This document shows, piece by piece, positions 1 to 5,707 of a stretch of 6,546 nt of DNA. The translations under genes were made by a program, and so were the position numbers. The notes under the pieces were generated by a model. It saw only the letters and a list, made by a program, of their open reading frames with translations, had not been told where the DNA came from and ran no database searches. Every line of letters starts with the position of its first letter. The first letter of the stretch is position 1. The DNA is from Sulfurovum sp. (GTDB lineage Bacteria; Campylobacterota; Campylobacteria; Campylobacterales; Sulfurovaceae). Location: the NCBI GenBank assembly GCA_026983895.1, contig JALSTF010000248.1:1-6546 (forward strand), read 5' to 3'.

Positions 1-492
1 TACTGCCTTTGTCATTTTAGAAAGAGGGATCAGTACTGAGCTTCGCTGCATCCATCCCGGATGCGGAAGTGTCAACTCAGGACTTTCCATCCTTATAGTA
101 TCATAGAATATCAGGTCTATGTCCAGTGTTCTCGGCCCGTCTTTGAAAAGACGTTTTCTTCCGAATTTTTTTTCCACACGCAGCACATACTGCAACAGCT
201 GTCTGGGTGTCAGATCCGTTTCCACCAGGATCAGGGAATTGAGAAAATCATCCTGTTCCAAAAAGCCAAAAGGCGGATTTTTCAGGATAGGAGCCGTCTC
301 TACTATCTGCACAAAGGGACTTTTTTGCAGAAAAACGAACAGATGCCCGAATCGGCGAAGTACATCACCGATATTCCCGCCTATCCCCAAAAGCGCCCTG
401 TGGCGTTTGGAAGATCTCTGAGGTGCATTATAGGGAAAATGCGGGGTAAAAATCAATGTAAAGTCACCGTTGAGCCGTTTTCTTTTTACCAT
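1..492 (-). CDS. folK: FolK, 2-amino-4-hydroxy-6-hydroxymethyldihydropteridine pyrophosphokinase (3' end cut by window edge)
   Basis: Transfers pyrophosphate from ATP to 6-hydroxymethyl-7,8-dihydropterin, a cytosolic step of folate synthesis. The frame stays open for 164 codons from ATG at 490-492 to the left edge with no stop. Visible motifs are GIGGNIGD (residues 36-43), QDDFLNS (80-86), FGRKR (110-114) and GPRTLDIDLIFY (119-130). The two aspartates D124 and D126 match the Mg-binding pair of E. coli HPPK. H144 and R150 match its H115 and R121 with identical spacing. Only a few C-terminal residues are probably missing. Residues 1-33 are an extra basic leader absent from the E. coli enzyme. 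The start is supported by AGAAGGG at 498-504, 5 nt upstream. It follows pepQ by 47 nt in the same direction. In Helicobacter flhF follows, so flhF is the expected next gene off-window (inference). Confidence 0.93.
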   Translation of the reverse strand, partial: MVKRKRLNGDFTLIFTPHFPYNAPQRSSKRHRALLGIGGNIGDVLRRFGHLFVFLQKSPFVQIVETAPILKNPPFGFLEQDDFLNSLILVETDLTPRQLLQYVLRVEKKFGRKRLFKDGPRTLDIDLIFYDTIRMESPELTLPHPGWMQRSSVLIPLSKMTKAV

Positions 493-539
493 ATTTTCCC
501 TTCTTTTCTACACATTGGCAGATAAACCTGCCCTGCGCA

Positions 540-1568
540 TCAGTTTCCTGACAACACTTTTGCTTTGCCGTCCACCATAGCGACCATATCTTCGATACGG
601 ATACCGAACGCTCCGGGAATATATATGCCCGGTTCAATGGTAAAGACCATGCCATCCTCTATCAGCGTATCGGAACGTGAAGAGATATAGGGCATTTCAT
701 GGATATCCAGCCCGACCCCGTGGCCTGTTGAATGGACATAATATTTCCCGAAACCGGCTTTTTCTATGAAGTCCCGCGTCAGTGCATCGACCTCTTTGGC
801 TTTCATGCCTGAACGGGCTTTTTGTATCGCTCTGTCATGTGCCTTCAATACCGTATCGTATGCCTTTTGGATCTTCTTTTTTCCAAAATGCTGTACTGTT
901 TTAAATACAAAACCCTGATCGGCAAAGACTGTGCGTGTCCTGTCCGAACAATAGCGTTTGTATTTCAGGCCGGCATCCACCAGAAGCAGGTCGCCCTTTT
1001 TGAGTTTTTTATGTGTCGGTGTCGCATGCGGTTTGGCCGCATTGGCATTGATGGCAACAATAGGATCGAAACTGAGGTCGTATTTACCCTCTCCGCCCAA
1101 TATCGTTTTGGCTTTGTGCGTCAGGGTGAATTCATGCTCTCCGAAACCATTTAGAGTGAACTCTTTGGCCAGTTTTTCGAAGGCTTTGGCTCCAAGCTTT
1201 GCTGCTTTGGCAATGATCTTCAACTCTTCATTACTTTTGATGATACGTTTTTTGTGAGAAAGATCCAGTTCCGGTTTGAATAGGACCTTCGTCCCGGAAG
1301 TCAGCTTCTCAAATCCTGCGACAGTCCATTCTTTGGGGTCAAAGGCCACTTTTTTCACTCTTGCCTTCTTAAGAAGCGTCACCGCCCTGCCGTACAGATC
1401 ACCGTCTATCACAACCTTTGCTTTTTTTACATGTTCTTTCGCATCGATCGTATAGCGGCTGTCAGTGATGAAAAACGCTTCGCTTCCCAAATGCAGATAC
1501 ACTGCATTATCGCAGCTGTATCCGCATTCATAATAGATAGCATTTTCATCTTTAAGGATATAATTCAT
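540..1568 (-). CDS. pepQ: M24 family Xaa-Pro peptidase (proline peptidase)
   Basis: Cytosolic metallopeptidase predicted to cleave X-Pro bonds in peptides, 342 residues, a usual size for short bacterial M24B enzymes. The N-terminal creatinase-like domain covers about residues 1-105 and the pita-bread catalytic domain the rest. All five dimetal ligands expected for M24 are present: D198 in VDAGLKY, D209 in SDRTRT, H283 in STGHGVGL, E312 in TIEPGIY and E326 in IRIEDMV. H290 in LDIHE is the usual catalytic-site histidine. I chose ATG at 1566-1568 because AAAGG (1575-1579) lies 6 nt before it. An in-frame GTG at 1590-1592 would add eight residues but places this ribosome site inside the coding region. 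The gene lies between aroQ (80 nt upstream) and folK (47 nt downstream), the order known from Helicobacter. PepQ versus PepP specificity cannot be settled from sequence. Confidence 0.92.
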   Translation of the reverse strand: MNYILKDENAIYYECGYSCDNAVYLHLGSEAFFITDSRYTIDAKEHVKKAKVVIDGDLYGRAVTLLKKARVKKVAFDPKEWTVAGFEKLTSGTKVLFKPELDLSHKKRIIKSNEELKIIAKAAKLGAKAFEKLAKEFTLNGFGEHEFTLTHKAKTILGGEGKYDLSFDPIVAINANAAKPHATPTHKKLKKGDLLLVDAGLKYKRYCSDRTRTVFADQGFVFKTVQHFGKKKIQKAYDTVLKAHDRAIQKARSGMKAKEVDALTRDFIEKAGFGKYYVHSTGHGVGLDIHEMPYISSRSDTLIEDGMVFTIEPGIYIPGAFGIRIEDMVAMVDGKAKVLSGN

Positions 1569-1610
1569 AATAAGCCTTTGTGTTGAGGGCACCAGATACG
1601 GTACAGGAGT

Positions 1611-1642
1611 GAAAAGAATGATCGGCCTGTAAACAGCCGATC
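1611..1642 (-). terminator. Hairpin with T-tract after aroQ (terminator or attenuator)
   Basis: On the minus strand, GATCGGC (complement of 1636-1642) pairs perfectly with GCCGATC (complement of 1620-1626) across a 9-nt loop. ATTCTTTTC (complement of 1611-1619) follows directly. It begins about 7 nt after the aroQ stop and ends some 40 nt before the pepQ start, so it could reduce read-through from aroQ into pepQ and folK. The T-tract is short and interrupted, so partial termination is more likely than a full stop. An alternative pairing has a bulged C and a tetraloop. Confidence 0.55.
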
Positions 1643-1648
1643 GCGGGA

Positions 1649-2137
1649 TTATTTCTGCTGTGCAGCTTCCTGGGCTTTCTGCTGTGCCTGCTTCATAGCT
1701 GCTACTTCAGAGAGTATCTGTGTCATACCGACCATTGCCAAATGGTAACCGAACGGTCCCATACCTACGATCTGCCCTGCACATACCGGAGCGATGAGCG
1801 ACTTGTGTCTGAACTCTTCTCTCTGGTGAATGTTGGAAAGATGTACTTCAAGGGTTGGAAGCTGTACCGCTGCGATCGCATCACGGATAGCGATGGATGT
1901 GTGCGTATAGGCTGCCGGGTTGATGATGATACCGTCAGCATCGCCGATACACTCCTGGATACGATCCACGATCTCACCTTCAAGATTGCTCTGGAAAAAT
2001 TCGATCTCCATTTTGTTCTGCTCTGCGAATCCTTTCATCTGCTTATGGATATCTTCGAGTTTCATCGGACCATAGATATTCTGTTCTCTGATTCCGAGCA
2101 TATTGAGGTTTGGACCCTGGATGACTACTATTTTCAT
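1649..2137 (-). CDS. aroQ: AroQ, type II 3-dehydroquinate dehydratase
   Basis: Dehydrates 3-dehydroquinate to 3-dehydroshikimate, the third step of the shikimate pathway; the type II enzyme is normally a cytosolic dodecamer. Visible features, in order: the N-terminal strand and GPNLNMLG (residues 8-15), the flexible lid GIREQNIYG with R17 and catalytic Y22, NPAAYTHTS (73-81) with N73 and H79, EVHLSNIHQREEFR (97-110) with catalytic-site H99 and substrate-binding arginines, and GPFGYHLA (127-134). The length of 162 is slightly above the usual 145-150 because of an Ala/Gln/Lys-rich tail from about residue 147, probably a surface helix. ATG at 2135-2137 is preceded by AAAAGG (2145-2150) 7 nt away. 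It is the first gene of the minus-strand group and diverges from mqnF. Confidence 0.97.
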   Translation of the reverse strand: MKIVVIQGPNLNMLGIREQNIYGPMKLEDIHKQMKGFAEQNKMEIEFFQSNLEGEIVDRIQECIGDADGIIINPAAYTHTSIAIRDAIAAVQLPTLEVHLSNIHQREEFRHKSLIAPVCAGQIVGMGPFGYHLAMVGMTQILSEVAAMKQAQQKAQEAAQQK

Positions 2138-2234
2138 TTAACTGCCTTTTGTATATTTTGGGTATTATTTTATCCAAATAGGATTAAACTGAACCTATCA
2201 AACTTGCATTTACTATCAATATAAAGGATTTTTC
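2138..2234. promoter_or_regulatory. Divergent promoter region between aroQ and mqnF
   Basis: This 97-bp A/T-rich gap must carry the start signals for both aroQ (minus) and mqnF (plus). For aroQ the best -10 candidate is TAAAAT (complement of 2167-2172), about 30 nt before the start codon. For mqnF, TACTAT at 2211-2216 is a possible but weak -10. Neither has a good -35, which is common in Campylobacterota. A perfect 5-bp inverted repeat, ATAGG (2178-2182) and CCTAT (2194-2198), lies between the two candidates and could be an operator or chance. Individual box assignments are low confidence. Confidence 0.45.
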
Positions 2235-3458
2235 GTGAAAATCATCATTGCTGACTACCTCTACCTCGACGGAAAGTTCGTAGAGAACCATGCCATTGCG
2301 TTCGATACGCATATTCAAGATATCGATCTGCCCGAAAGACTTATGGAAAAGTACCCTGAAGCCGAGCGTATCCGCGCAAAGCCTTATACCGTACTTTACC
2401 CCGGTTTCATCAACACCCATGTGCACCTGGAATTCTCTGCGAACAAGACTTCACTCAAATACGGTTCCTTCATGCCCTGGCTCGATTCTGTCATCGAGCA
2501 CCGTGACGACCTGATGAAGGATTGCGACAATACCATGATGCAAAAGGAGTGTAGCGACATGCTGCGCTCGGGCATTACGGCTTTTGGCGCCATCTCAAGT
2601 TTTGGAACAGAATTGGAAGTGTGTGAAAGATCACCTCAGCGTGTCGTCTTCTTCAACGAACTCATTGGCTCAAATGCCCAGTATGCCGACATGCTCTACG
2701 GAGATTTCCTTGAACGGGTCAAAGCCTCGCAGCACTGTGGGGCACAAAGCCGTATCACCCCTGCTGTTGCCATCCACTCCCCCTATTCGGTCCATCCCGT
2801 CATTCTGCAAAAAGCCGTGGCGCTGGCCAAACAGCACACTATGCCTCTGAGTACGCATTTTCTGGAATCACAGGCGGAACGTGCGTGGCTGGAGAACGGG
2901 GAAGGCGAATTCAAACTATTTTTCGAGAAGTTCTTCAACACCTCTACACCGGTCACTACGGTAGAAGAGTTCATGCATGCCTTCGATACCTACCCAACAC
3001 ATTTCGTGCACTGTGTTCAGGCCACAGACAAAGAGTTGTCGTATCTGCATGAAAAGGGCCACAGCATCGCCCACTGTCCCCGCTCCAACCGCTATCTGGG
3101 CTGCGGGAGACTTGCCATTGAAACACTGAACGACATGGATCTGCCTTTCAGTGTTGCGACCGATGGCTTGAGCTCCAACGATTCACTCAATATTTTCGAT
3201 GAGTTCAGGGCAGCGCTTATGCTGCACCATCAGGCACCCATTGTTGCGCTTTCCAATCTTCTCATCAAAGCATCCACTGAAAATGCCGCCGAAGCGCTGC
3301 GGCTCAACAGCGGAAGCCTGAAGATCGGGAAAGATGCCGATTTTGCACTCATCACCCTGCCTGAACTGCCGAAACGCTCCGAAGAGATCGCACTCTGGAG
3401 CATTTTGCACACCAGAGAGGTTGATGCCCTTTACATAGAAGGAGAACAGTATGTTTAA
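2235..3458 (+). CDS. mqnF: Aminodeoxyfutalosine deaminase family amidohydrolase
   Basis: Predicted to deaminate 6-amino-6-deoxyfutalosine in the futalosine route to menaquinone (also called mqnX). It is 407 residues, with the COG0402-type amidohydrolase layout. Residues 1-55 form the first part of the beta-sandwich. Metal and catalytic residues follow: H62 and H64 in NTHVHLE, H181 in AIHSPYS, H208 and E211 in STHFLES, H280 in AHCPRSN and D310 in ATDGLSSND. A C-terminal sandwich ends the protein, with GKDADFALI at 365-373. S146 in ELIGSNAQY probably corresponds to the substrate-carboxylate serine reported for the Nitratiruptor enzyme Nis0429 (from memory, not aligned). The GTG start is supported by AAAGGA (2223-2228), 6 nt upstream, and by the usual family N-terminus MKII. 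The stop overlaps sppA by 8 nt. Activity on other 5'-substituted adenosines is the main alternative. Confidence 0.88.
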   Translation: MKIIIADYLYLDGKFVENHAIAFDTHIQDIDLPERLMEKYPEAERIRAKPYTVLYPGFINTHVHLEFSANKTSLKYGSFMPWLDSVIEHRDDLMKDCDNTMMQKECSDMLRSGITAFGAISSFGTELEVCERSPQRVVFFNELIGSNAQYADMLYGDFLERVKASQHCGAQSRITPAVAIHSPYSVHPVILQKAVALAKQHTMPLSTHFLESQAERAWLENGEGEFKLFFEKFFNTSTPVTTVEEFMHAFDTYPTHFVHCVQATDKELSYLHEKGHSIAHCPRSNRYLGCGRLAIETLNDMDLPFSVATDGLSSNDSLNIFDEFRAALMLHHQAPIVALSNLLIKASTENAAEALRLNSGSLKIGKDADFALITLPELPKRSEEIALWSILHTREVDALYIEGEQYV

Positions 3459-4308
3459 AAAGATCAGTGACTTCATCAAATGGATCGGTGACCACTTCAA
3501 AGGATTGCTTTTTCTGCTGATCATGCTTATACTTTTCCTGCCCAAATCAGAATCGGGGCTCAAGCCTGCCAATTTGCAGGAGATAGAACTTTTCGGCCCC
3601 ATCATGAGCTCGGAAAAAATTCTCATGCAGATAGAAAAAGCCCAAAAAAATGACGACATCAAAGGCGTACTGTTCAATGTCAACTCTCCCGGAGGTGCCG
3701 TTCCGCCGTCTATAGAGATCTCTTATGCCATCAAAGAGCTGAAAGCACACAAGCCTGTCATTGCCTACGCAAGCGGCATTATTGCAAGCGGAAGCTACTA
3801 TGCCTCCATCTACGCCAACAGGATCATTGCCAATCCAGGCTCCATTGTCGGCTCCATCGGGGTGATCATGGAAAGCCCCAATTTTCACAGCCTCATGGAA
3901 AAGGTAGGCATAAGCACACAGGTCGTCAAAGAGGGAACCTACAAAGAAGCCGGTACGCCGACACGGAAATGGACACCCAAAGAGAGAGAAGAACTTGAAC
4001 GTCTGACCAAAGACACCTACGCACTTTTTATCTCCGATGTCGCCAAAGCCAGACATCTTGATGTCAACAATTCCAAAGCCTATGCCGATGCACATATCTT
4101 TTCCTCAAAACGTGCCAAAGAAGCCGGCCTTATCGATGAAATAGGTACATTGTCCGGTGCAAAAAGAGAACTTGGGAAACTGGCAAAAGTAAAAAAACCG
4201 GTCTGGAAAAAGAAAGACAAATTTGAAACTTTCATTGAAAATCTCGGAACAGAAGGAGTACTGAAGCTTCAAAGTTACTTCTACGGTTTGAAATCGACAC
4301 TTTATTGA
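3451..4308 (+). CDS. sppA: SppA, signal peptide peptidase (S49 serine protease)
   Basis: Membrane-bound serine protease that degrades leftover signal peptides; Campylobacter names its version pspA. This is the short single-domain form, 285 residues. A basic N-terminus leads into one hydrophobic segment at about 18-30, likely an uncleaved anchor leaving the catalytic domain outside the membrane. The NSPGG oxyanion-region motif is at 78-82, the nucleophile S113 is in IASGSYYA, and the general-base K165 is in EGTYKEAGTP, the Ser-Lys dyad arrangement of S49. GSIGVIME is at 134-141. The start is set by a strong AAGGAG (3439-3444), 6 nt upstream inside the end of mqnF, and the overlap suggests translational coupling. 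The basic C-terminal third (KVKKPVWKKKDK) is unremarkable for the family. Confidence 0.95.
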   Translation: MFKKISDFIKWIGDHFKGLLFLLIMLILFLPKSESGLKPANLQEIELFGPIMSSEKILMQIEKAQKNDDIKGVLFNVNSPGGAVPPSIEISYAIKELKAHKPVIAYASGIIASGSYYASIYANRIIANPGSIVGSIGVIMESPNFHSLMEKVGISTQVVKEGTYKEAGTPTRKWTPKEREELERLTKDTYALFISDVAKARHLDVNNSKAYADAHIFSSKRAKEAGLIDEIGTLSGAKRELGKLAKVKKPVWKKKDKFETFIENLGTEGVLKLQSYFYGLKSTLY

Positions 4309-4338
4309 TGAAGATCAAATTTTATTTTATATTTTTTT
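4305..4338 (+). terminator. Weak hairpin plus T-rich tract overlapping the sppA stop
   Basis: TTGAT (4305-4309) and ATCAA (4314-4318) form a perfect 5-bp stem with a GAAG loop; the sppA stop TGA (4306-4308) lies in the left arm. An interrupted T-rich run follows to about 4338. The stem is short and A/T-rich, so termination would be weak, and the T-tract doubles as the upstream part of the next promoter. Confidence 0.4.
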
Positions 4339-4351
4339 ATTATAATATAAT
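4320..4351 (+). promoter_or_regulatory. Strong A/T-rich promoter for the small gene
   Basis: Two overlapping perfect TATAAT boxes (4341-4346 and 4346-4351) follow periodic T-runs (TTTATTTTATATTTTTTTAT). T-rich periodicity in place of a conserved -35 is the known pattern for the housekeeping sigma factor in Campylobacter and Helicobacter. A start of transcription near 4353-4358 would leave a leader of about 20 nt before the ATG. Confidence 0.75.
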
Positions 4352-4375
4352 CTATATTTTTTATTATGGAGTGAA

Positions 4376-4726
4376 ATGATGATCGATGAAATAAAAATGA
4401 TCAAAGCAAAGTTCGAGACCATAAGTATCGTAGCCGGGGAGCATTTGGAGCTGCAAGATCTCTCCAGCCCCAAATACCTCAAAGCACTTATCGATGCCAC
4501 AGAAAGCACCTACGTCCAACTCAACGATTCCCTCTGCGAAAGTTTGACAATGTGTTATGAGTGCGCCCAGAAACGCGACCTTCTCAACAGTTACCTGCAT
4601 CTTTTTGACGATCTTGAACTGGGAAAGATAGTCGAAGATGCAGAAATGCGGGTCAATGCTTTCCCCAAAGCGGTCAAAGAGATCATAGAGCGCATCAACA
4701 GCGTCCTTGATGAGCTCAATCAATAG
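4376..4726 (+). CDS. Small helical protein of unknown function with CX5CX2C
   Basis: I do not recognise this family. The product is 116 residues, acidic to neutral, with no signal peptide or membrane segment, and it appears almost entirely helical; the last 30 residues look amphipathic or coiled-coil-like. Three cysteines cluster at 54, 60 and 63 (LCESLTMCYECAQKRD), a spacing that could bind metal or be redox active, but one ligand short of a classic site. The start is ATG 4376 or the adjoining ATG 4379: GGAG at 4368-4371 sits 4 nt from the first and a better 7 nt from the second. It has its own strong promoter, a good ribosome site and normal codon use, so it is very likely expressed. It lies between sppA and ppk2, each separated from it by promoter-bearing gaps, so the neighbours give little hint of function. 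Confidence 0.8.
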   Translation: MMIDEIKMIKAKFETISIVAGEHLELQDLSSPKYLKALIDATESTYVQLNDSLCESLTMCYECAQKRDLLNSYLHLFDDLELGKIVEDAEMRVNAFPKAVKEIIERINSVLDELNQ

Positions 4727-4735
4727 TTTTCTTTT
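4707..4735 (+). terminator. Weak hairpin plus T-tract at the end of the small gene
   Basis: TTGAT (4707-4711) pairs with ATCAA (4719-4723) around a GAGCTCA loop. The TAG stop (4724-4726) and TTTTCTTTT follow. The arms are identical to those of the hairpin at the sppA stop. The stem is only 5 bp, so the call is tentative. Confidence 0.35.
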
Positions 4736-4745
4736 ATCATTTTTT

Positions 4746-4777
4746 CTCTATTAGAACGGCAGGAAATAGAGTATAAT
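4746..4777 (+). promoter_or_regulatory. ppk2 promoter with inverted repeat abutting the -10 box
   Basis: A perfect TATAAT -10 lies at 4772-4777, about 33 nt before the ppk2 start codon. Directly in front of it is a perfect 7-bp inverted repeat, CTCTATT (4746-4752) and AATAGAG (4765-4771), with a 12-nt spacer that fills the -35 region. The repeat could be a regulator site overlapping the promoter. A weak -35-like TTAGAA (4751-4756) is at a short 15-nt spacing. Confidence 0.6.
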
Positions 4778-4810
4778 ACCACATATATCTCAGAGAAAAA
4801 AGGATAGCGA

Positions 4811-5707
4811 ATGGGTAAAAAAGAAGCGAAAAAGATCATTGGGTTGTGTACCGACAAATGCAAGAAAGAGCAGAAACGTCTTGAAAAAGGCAAGGAGATA
4901 CGTCTTCCCGTCTGGAAGAAAGAGAGCACGCTAAGCTACGAAAAAGAGTTGAAGCTTTTGCAAATGGAGCTGCTCAAACTGCAAAACCATGTGAAAGAGC
5001 AAGGCCTTAAAGTACTCATCATTTTCGAGGGGCGTGATGCAGCAGGCAAAGGCGGGACCATCAAACGGATCATCGAACACCTCAACCCGCGCGGTGCCAG
5101 GGTCGTGGCACTGGCCAAACCTTCCGATGTAGAAAAAACACAGTGGTACTTTCAGCGCTATACCACCCATCTGCCAAGCGGAGGAGAGATCACCATCTTT
5201 GACCGAAGCTGGTACAACCGTGCCGGAGTGGAACCTGTCATGGGCTTTTGTACCGAAAAAGAACATGCACGATTCCTGCATGAAGTCCCTTTTTATGAAG
5301 AGATGCAGACAGGGTCGGGCACGCACCTGGTCAAATTCTATCTTTCCGTTTCCAAAGAGGAACAGGCAAAACGTTTCAATGAAAGAAAGACCAATCCCCT
5401 CAAGAATTACAAGATCTCTCCTATCGACATCAAAGCACAGGAGATGTGGGACAAATATACCGTTGCCAACTACTCCATGCTCCTGGCTTCACATACACAG
5501 AATGCACCCTGGACCGTAGTCGATTCCGACAACAAAAAGAAAGCACGTATCAATGTCATCAAACATATTCTATCTCTCTTTGAATACGAGAATAAATCAA
5601 AAAACCTAGATTTGAATACCGATCCCGATATACTTCGGGACGGCACAGCTGAAATCCTCAGACTGGAAAAGCTGATCGCAGGAGAGAAGAAAAAGTCTTC
5701 TAAGTAG
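4811..5707 (+). CDS. ppk2: PPK2 family polyphosphate kinase (class I-like)
   Basis: Transfers phosphate between polyphosphate and nucleotides; class I PPK2 enzymes mainly use polyphosphate to phosphorylate nucleoside diphosphates (ADP or GDP). It is cytosolic and 298 residues, typical of single-domain class I proteins. The Walker A motif is EGRDAAGKGG (73-82), the Walker B is FDRSWYNRAG (130-139), and the basic lid region RFNERKTNPLKNYK spans 188-201. The arginine in EGRDAAGK and the overall length favour class I over the MDAAGK-type class III. The first 40 residues are Lys-rich and poorly conserved; a helix with heptad-like leucines precedes the P-loop (44-60). AAGGA at 4800-4804 lies 6 nt before ATG. 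It has its own promoter and overlaps the oppositely oriented metY-like gene by 8 nt at the stop. Class assignment is by motif only. Confidence 0.94.
   Translation: MGKKEAKKIIGLCTDKCKKEQKRLEKGKEIRLPVWKKESTLSYEKELKLLQMELLKLQNHVKEQGLKVLIIFEGRDAAGKGGTIKRIIEHLNPRGARVVALAKPSDVEKTQWYFQRYTTHLPSGGEITIFDRSWYNRAGVEPVMGFCTEKEHARFLHEVPFYEEMQTGSGTHLVKFYLSVSKEEQAKRFNERKTNPLKNYKISPIDIKAQEMWDKYTVANYSMLLASHTQNAPWTVVDSDNKKKARINVIKHILSLFEYENKSKNLDLNTDPDILRDGTAEILRLEKLIAGEKKKSSK

Noticed and set aside
61..525. 154-residue plus-strand open frame at the left edge
   Set aside because: It is antisense, codon-on-codon, to folK, whose complete motif set (GxGGNxGD, GPRTLDIDL, PHP) is decisive. folK only looks absent because it runs off the edge without a stop.
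1569..1592. Upstream GTG start for pepQ adding eight residues
   Set aside because: The ribosome site AAAGG falls between this GTG and the ATG at 1566-1568, with ideal spacing to the ATG, and the extra residues do not extend the family N-terminus.
3183..3683. 166-residue minus-strand frame spanning the mqnF-sppA junction
   Set aside because: Lies across two well-supported plus-strand genes and lacks recognisable motifs or a promoter.
3547..4095. 182-residue minus-strand open frame
   Set aside because: Codon-aligned shadow of sppA, whose Ser-Lys dyad motifs are intact; the antisense product is Gly/Asp/Cys-rich without recognisable domains.
4364..4723. 119-residue open frame antisense to the small gene, starting with a plausible Met
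   Set aside because: It is codon-aligned antisense to a frame that has a strong promoter and ribosome site; its own upstream side (4724-4745 on the minus strand) shows no good ribosome site, and its composition is that of a mirrored helical protein.
5623..5640. Perfect hairpin TCCCGA-TATACT-TCGGGA considered as a terminator
   Set aside because: It lies inside ppk2 with no T-tract directly after it on either strand; a T-run on the minus strand begins only about 16 nt later. Probably a chance coding palindrome.
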